14,488 nucleotides of DNA from Pseudomonadota bacterium (GTDB lineage Bacteria > Pseudomonadota > Alphaproteobacteria > Acetobacterales > Acetobacteraceae). Both the position numbers and the translations under genes were made by a program. The stretch spans positions 1 to 14,488 of the forward strand of contig JAKAZX010000051.1 in the NCBI GenBank assembly GCA_021826485.1, written 5' to 3'. Below the pieces are notes generated by a model that was not told the DNA's origin, made no database searches, and worked only from the letters and a program-made list of their open reading frames with translations. Positions within the stretch are counted from its first letter, which is position 1. Every line of letters starts with the position of its first letter. Positions 12,875-14,488 of this stretch are shown piece after piece.

Positions 12875-14395
12875 ATGCCGCATGTTGTTGCCACGCCCGT
12901 CTCGTTCATGAGCTTTCTATGGACCGGCATCGGCCGTTCGCTTGCGGCCGCGCTCGGCGGTACCGCGCGCGTCATCACCGGCGGCAATGCCAATCAATCC
13001 GTCAGCTCGTCGGCTGATGTCACCGCGGTGTTTCTCGGCAACGGCAACGACACGGTCACGCTGGGCGGCACCGCCGATACGGTGGTGACCGGCAACGGCA
13101 ACAGCCGCATCGCGCCGGGTGCGAGCTTTGCCACCGTGCAGGCCGGCAACGGCAACAATGCCGTGCGGATCACGGGAATTGCCGACACGCTGTGGCTCGG
13201 CAACGGCAATAGCGCGGTGCAGGGCGGCGAGGGGATGGCGACGCTGCACCTGGGCAACGGCAACAACAGCGTGACGCTGAACGGTGCGCTCAACACGGTC
13301 GTGCTCGGCAACGGCAACAACTGCGTCAGCGCGGGCTACGGCCGGATCACCGTCGGCATCGGCCAGGGCTTCTTCGACGTGCCGTTCGGCCAGACCGGCG
13401 TGCTGGTGCCGGCCATGCAGGCGGTGCTGTGCTCCACGCCCGGCAATACCGGCTGGTTCGACAGCGGCAGCGGCAATATCGGGGCTTTCGACAGCGGCAC
13501 CGGCAATATCGGCGCGTTCGACGGGCTGGGCACGCGCATCGCCTCCAGCGGCAGCTATAATATCGGTGCCTTCGACGGGATCGGCGACACCGGGGCAAAT
13601 TCCGGCAACGGCAATCTCGGCAGCTTCGACGGCGCCTTCGCCGGCGGGCCGTTCGACGGCAATGGCAATCTGGGCGCCGAGGACGGCAATTTCGACGGCT
13701 ACGGGACCACCGGCCGCTCCTCCGGCAATCAGGACGGCAACGGCAATCTGGGCAGCTATGACGGCAACCTGAACGGCATGTTCGTCACCGGCCGCAGCAG
13801 CGGCAACGACAACGGCAACGGCAATGCCGGCTCGTATAGTGGCAATCTGAACGGCAACGGCCGCGTGCCCTCACAGCCGCCGACCGGCGCGCCGACCGGC
13901 AGCCATGTCTATGCCAGCGTCAGCGGCAGCTTCGATACCGTGGTCGCCGGCGGCGGCAACAACCGCATCGCGATCGGCGGCTTTTCCACCGTCGTCACCG
14001 GCAACGGCAACAACTGCGTGCTCGGCAGCGGCGGCCAGGACGACGTGGTGACGGGGAGCGGCAATGACGTGATTTCCGTCTCCGGCTGCGGCAACCGCAT
14101 CGATGCCGGCGGCGGCATGAACTTCATCACCGCCGATGCCGGCGGCGGCGACAGCTTCACGCTGCCGCGGGTCGGCACGGGCTGCGACACGATCGCCGGC
14201 TTCATGCTCACCAACGGCGACGTGCTGGACCTGGGCACGCCGGTGCCGGCGGGGCTGAACACGAAGATCGTGAACGGCGACACCTGGCTGTACGCGTCAC
14301 CGCCCTCCGGCGGCGCGGCGCAGGCGCTGGGGGTGCTGCTGCACGTGCAGACCAGCGTCACGCAGTTGCTGGCGCATCACGCGCTGGTGGCGTGA
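12875..14395 (+). CDS. RTX-like repeat protein with central GN-repeat block, probably type I secreted
   Basis: This 506-residue protein is made mostly of repeats and I do not recognise a named family. After a short N-terminus (MPHVVATPVSFMSFLWTG) without a signal peptide come six or seven 18-residue repeats of the form T-V-x-x-G-N-G-N-N-x-V-x(7) (13025-13348). Each equals two RTX nonapeptides. A linker follows, then about 140 residues of GN(I/L/T)GxFDxG repeats (13442-13861), then a PPTGAPTG hinge and four more 18-residue repeats (13937-14149). The C-terminus has DTIAGFMLTNGDVLDLG, like the DxIxGFxxxxDxLDL stretch that precedes many type I secretion signals, and ends LLAHHALVA. A beta-roll or beta-solenoid, secreted without N-terminal cleavage, is the best reading. 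Most calcium-ligating Asp residues are replaced by Asn, and five Cys are present, unusual for RTX proteins. No HlyB/HlyD/TolC genes are in the window. Adhesin, surface-layer or matrix protein are possible roles. Confidence 0.8.
   Translation: MPHVVATPVSFMSFLWTGIGRSLAAALGGTARVITGGNANQSVSSSADVTAVFLGNGNDTVTLGGTADTVVTGNGNSRIAPGASFATVQAGNGNNAVRITGIADTLWLGNGNSAVQGGEGMATLHLGNGNNSVTLNGALNTVVLGNGNNCVSAGYGRITVGIGQGFFDVPFGQTGVLVPAMQAVLCSTPGNTGWFDSGSGNIGAFDSGTGNIGAFDGLGTRIASSGSYNIGAFDGIGDTGANSGNGNLGSFDGAFAGGPFDGNGNLGAEDGNFDGYGTTGRSSGNQDGNGNLGSYDGNLNGMFVTGRSSGNDNGNGNAGSYSGNLNGNGRVPSQPPTGAPTGSHVYASVSGSFDTVVAGGGNNRIAIGGFSTVVTGNGNNCVLGSGGQDDVVTGSGNDVISVSGCGNRIDAGGGMNFITADAGGGDSFTLPRVGTGCDTIAGFMLTNGDVLDLGTPVPAGLNTKIVNGDTWLYASPPSGGAAQALGVLLHVQTSVTQLLAHHALVA
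13025..13348 (+). repeat. Six tandem 54-nt (18-aa) RTX-like repeats
   Basis: The repeat units start at 13025, 13079, 13133, 13187, 13241 and 13295, each exactly 54 bases with no indels. Each contains GGCAACGGCAA coding GNGN at the same place. A degenerate unit (RVITGGNANQSV, from 12968) precedes them. The constant 18-residue period is two nonapeptides, so each unit should form one full turn of a beta-roll. Confidence 0.85.
13442..13861 (+). repeat. Central GN(I/L/T)G decapeptide-type repeats, MPTR-like
   Basis: Eight GNxG-type units occur in phase: GNTGWFDSGS, GNIGAFDSGT, GNIGAFDG plus insert, YNIGAFDG plus insert, GNLGSFDG plus insert, two 26-residue units, and GNAGSYSG. Spacing is 10, 18 or 26 residues, as if 8-residue pieces were added to a decapeptide. 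The two 26-residue units (13664-13741 and 13742-13819) are direct tandem copies at protein level, sharing GNLG and TGRSSGN. The pattern recalls the NxGxGNxG pentapeptides of mycobacterial PPE-MPTR proteins. Confidence 0.8.
13937..14149 (+). repeat. Second RTX-like block, four repeats
   Basis: Units begin at 13937 (17 residues), 13988, 14042 and 14096 (18 residues each). They follow the same T/D-V-V-x-G-x-G-N-x pattern as the first block. The third unit, DVVTGSGNDVISVSGCGN, is the closest to a canonical calcium-binding RTX repeat. Confidence 0.8.
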
Positions 14396-14419
14396 AGTTC
14401 TGGCTTGACCGGTCGGCCG

Positions 14420-14488
14420 CTAGGACTGGGCGTCCGGCGCCACCACCATGCAGTTGCCGTGATGGCTGAGCCGCTCGCACGCCGCCGT
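14420..14488 (-). CDS. Partial CDS, C-terminus of a leftward gene
   Basis: Reading leftward from the window edge, a frame of 22 residues (ACERLSHHGNCMVVAPDAQS at the end) stops at TAG 14422-14420. Two Cys and a His-His-Gly-Asn stretch are visible. I do not recognise the family. It would converge on the RTX-like gene with 24 bases between the stops. A frame this short may be a chance reading, although the tight convergent packing is in keeping with the rest of the window. Confidence 0.4.
   Translation of the reverse strand, partial: TAACERLSHHGNCMVVAPDAQS

Noticed and set aside
13025..14149. CRISPR or DNA-level satellite array
   Set aside because: The periodicity is in a coding frame, units are contiguous without unique spacers, and the DNA copies differ mainly in ways that keep the protein pattern.

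Overview
The window is GC-rich throughout, with dense, tightly packed genes, frequent start/stop overlaps and GTG/TTG starts. Together with the gene content (a UfaD/CFA-type lipid operon, a Tat-exported copper oxidase, a branched-chain amino-acid-type ABC importer, an RTX-like secreted protein) this suggests an alphaproteobacterium, perhaps of the Acetobacteraceae/Rhodospirillales. That placement is inferred from protein style only, because no rRNA or other marker gene is present. No tRNA, rRNA, CRISPR array, insertion sequence or attachment site was seen.

Layout. (1) Positions 1-65 hold the start of a leftward gene cut by the window edge. (2) Positions 201-3524 (+) are a three-gene operon: a flavin-dependent amine-oxidase-like protein, a DUF1365 protein and a CFA-synthase-like SAM methyltransferase. 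The trio is known to travel together in alphaproteobacteria and acts on unsaturated phospholipid acyl chains. The methyltransferase lacks two active-site residues of classical cyclopropane synthase, so methylated or furan fatty acids are a reasonable alternative product. (3) Positions 3652-5190 (+) hold a Tat-exported multicopper oxidase followed by a 42-residue Met/Trp/Gly-rich membrane peptide. An FNR/CRP-type box lies upstream. This looks like a small periplasmic copper-handling or oxidase unit. (4) Positions 5256-6821 (+) encode an exported type-B carboxylesterase with a complete catalytic triad. It converges on the next operon over a strong hairpin.

(5) Positions 6836-12589 (-) are a six-gene operon, in transcription order: M20 metallopeptidase/deacylase, periplasmic binding protein, LivH-type permease, LivM-type permease, LivG-type ATPase, LivF-type ATPase. 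The four membrane and ATPase genes are packed with 1-4 base overlaps or short gaps. The set reads as uptake of an amino-acid-like or amide solute plus a cytoplasmic hydrolase that deacylates or cleaves it. (6) Positions 12875-14395 (+) encode the most unusual protein of the window. It has no signal peptide and carries two blocks of 18-residue GNGNN repeats, each a double RTX nonapeptide. They flank a separate 140-residue block of GN(I/L/T)G repeats that resembles mycobacterial PPE-MPTR repeats. The C-terminus looks like a type I secretion signal. (7) Positions 14420-14488 are the tail of a leftward gene cut by the right edge.

The operons look largely independent, but three themes recur: envelope or membrane modification (lipid operon), exported enzymes (copper oxidase, esterase, binding protein) and a probable secreted repeat protein.
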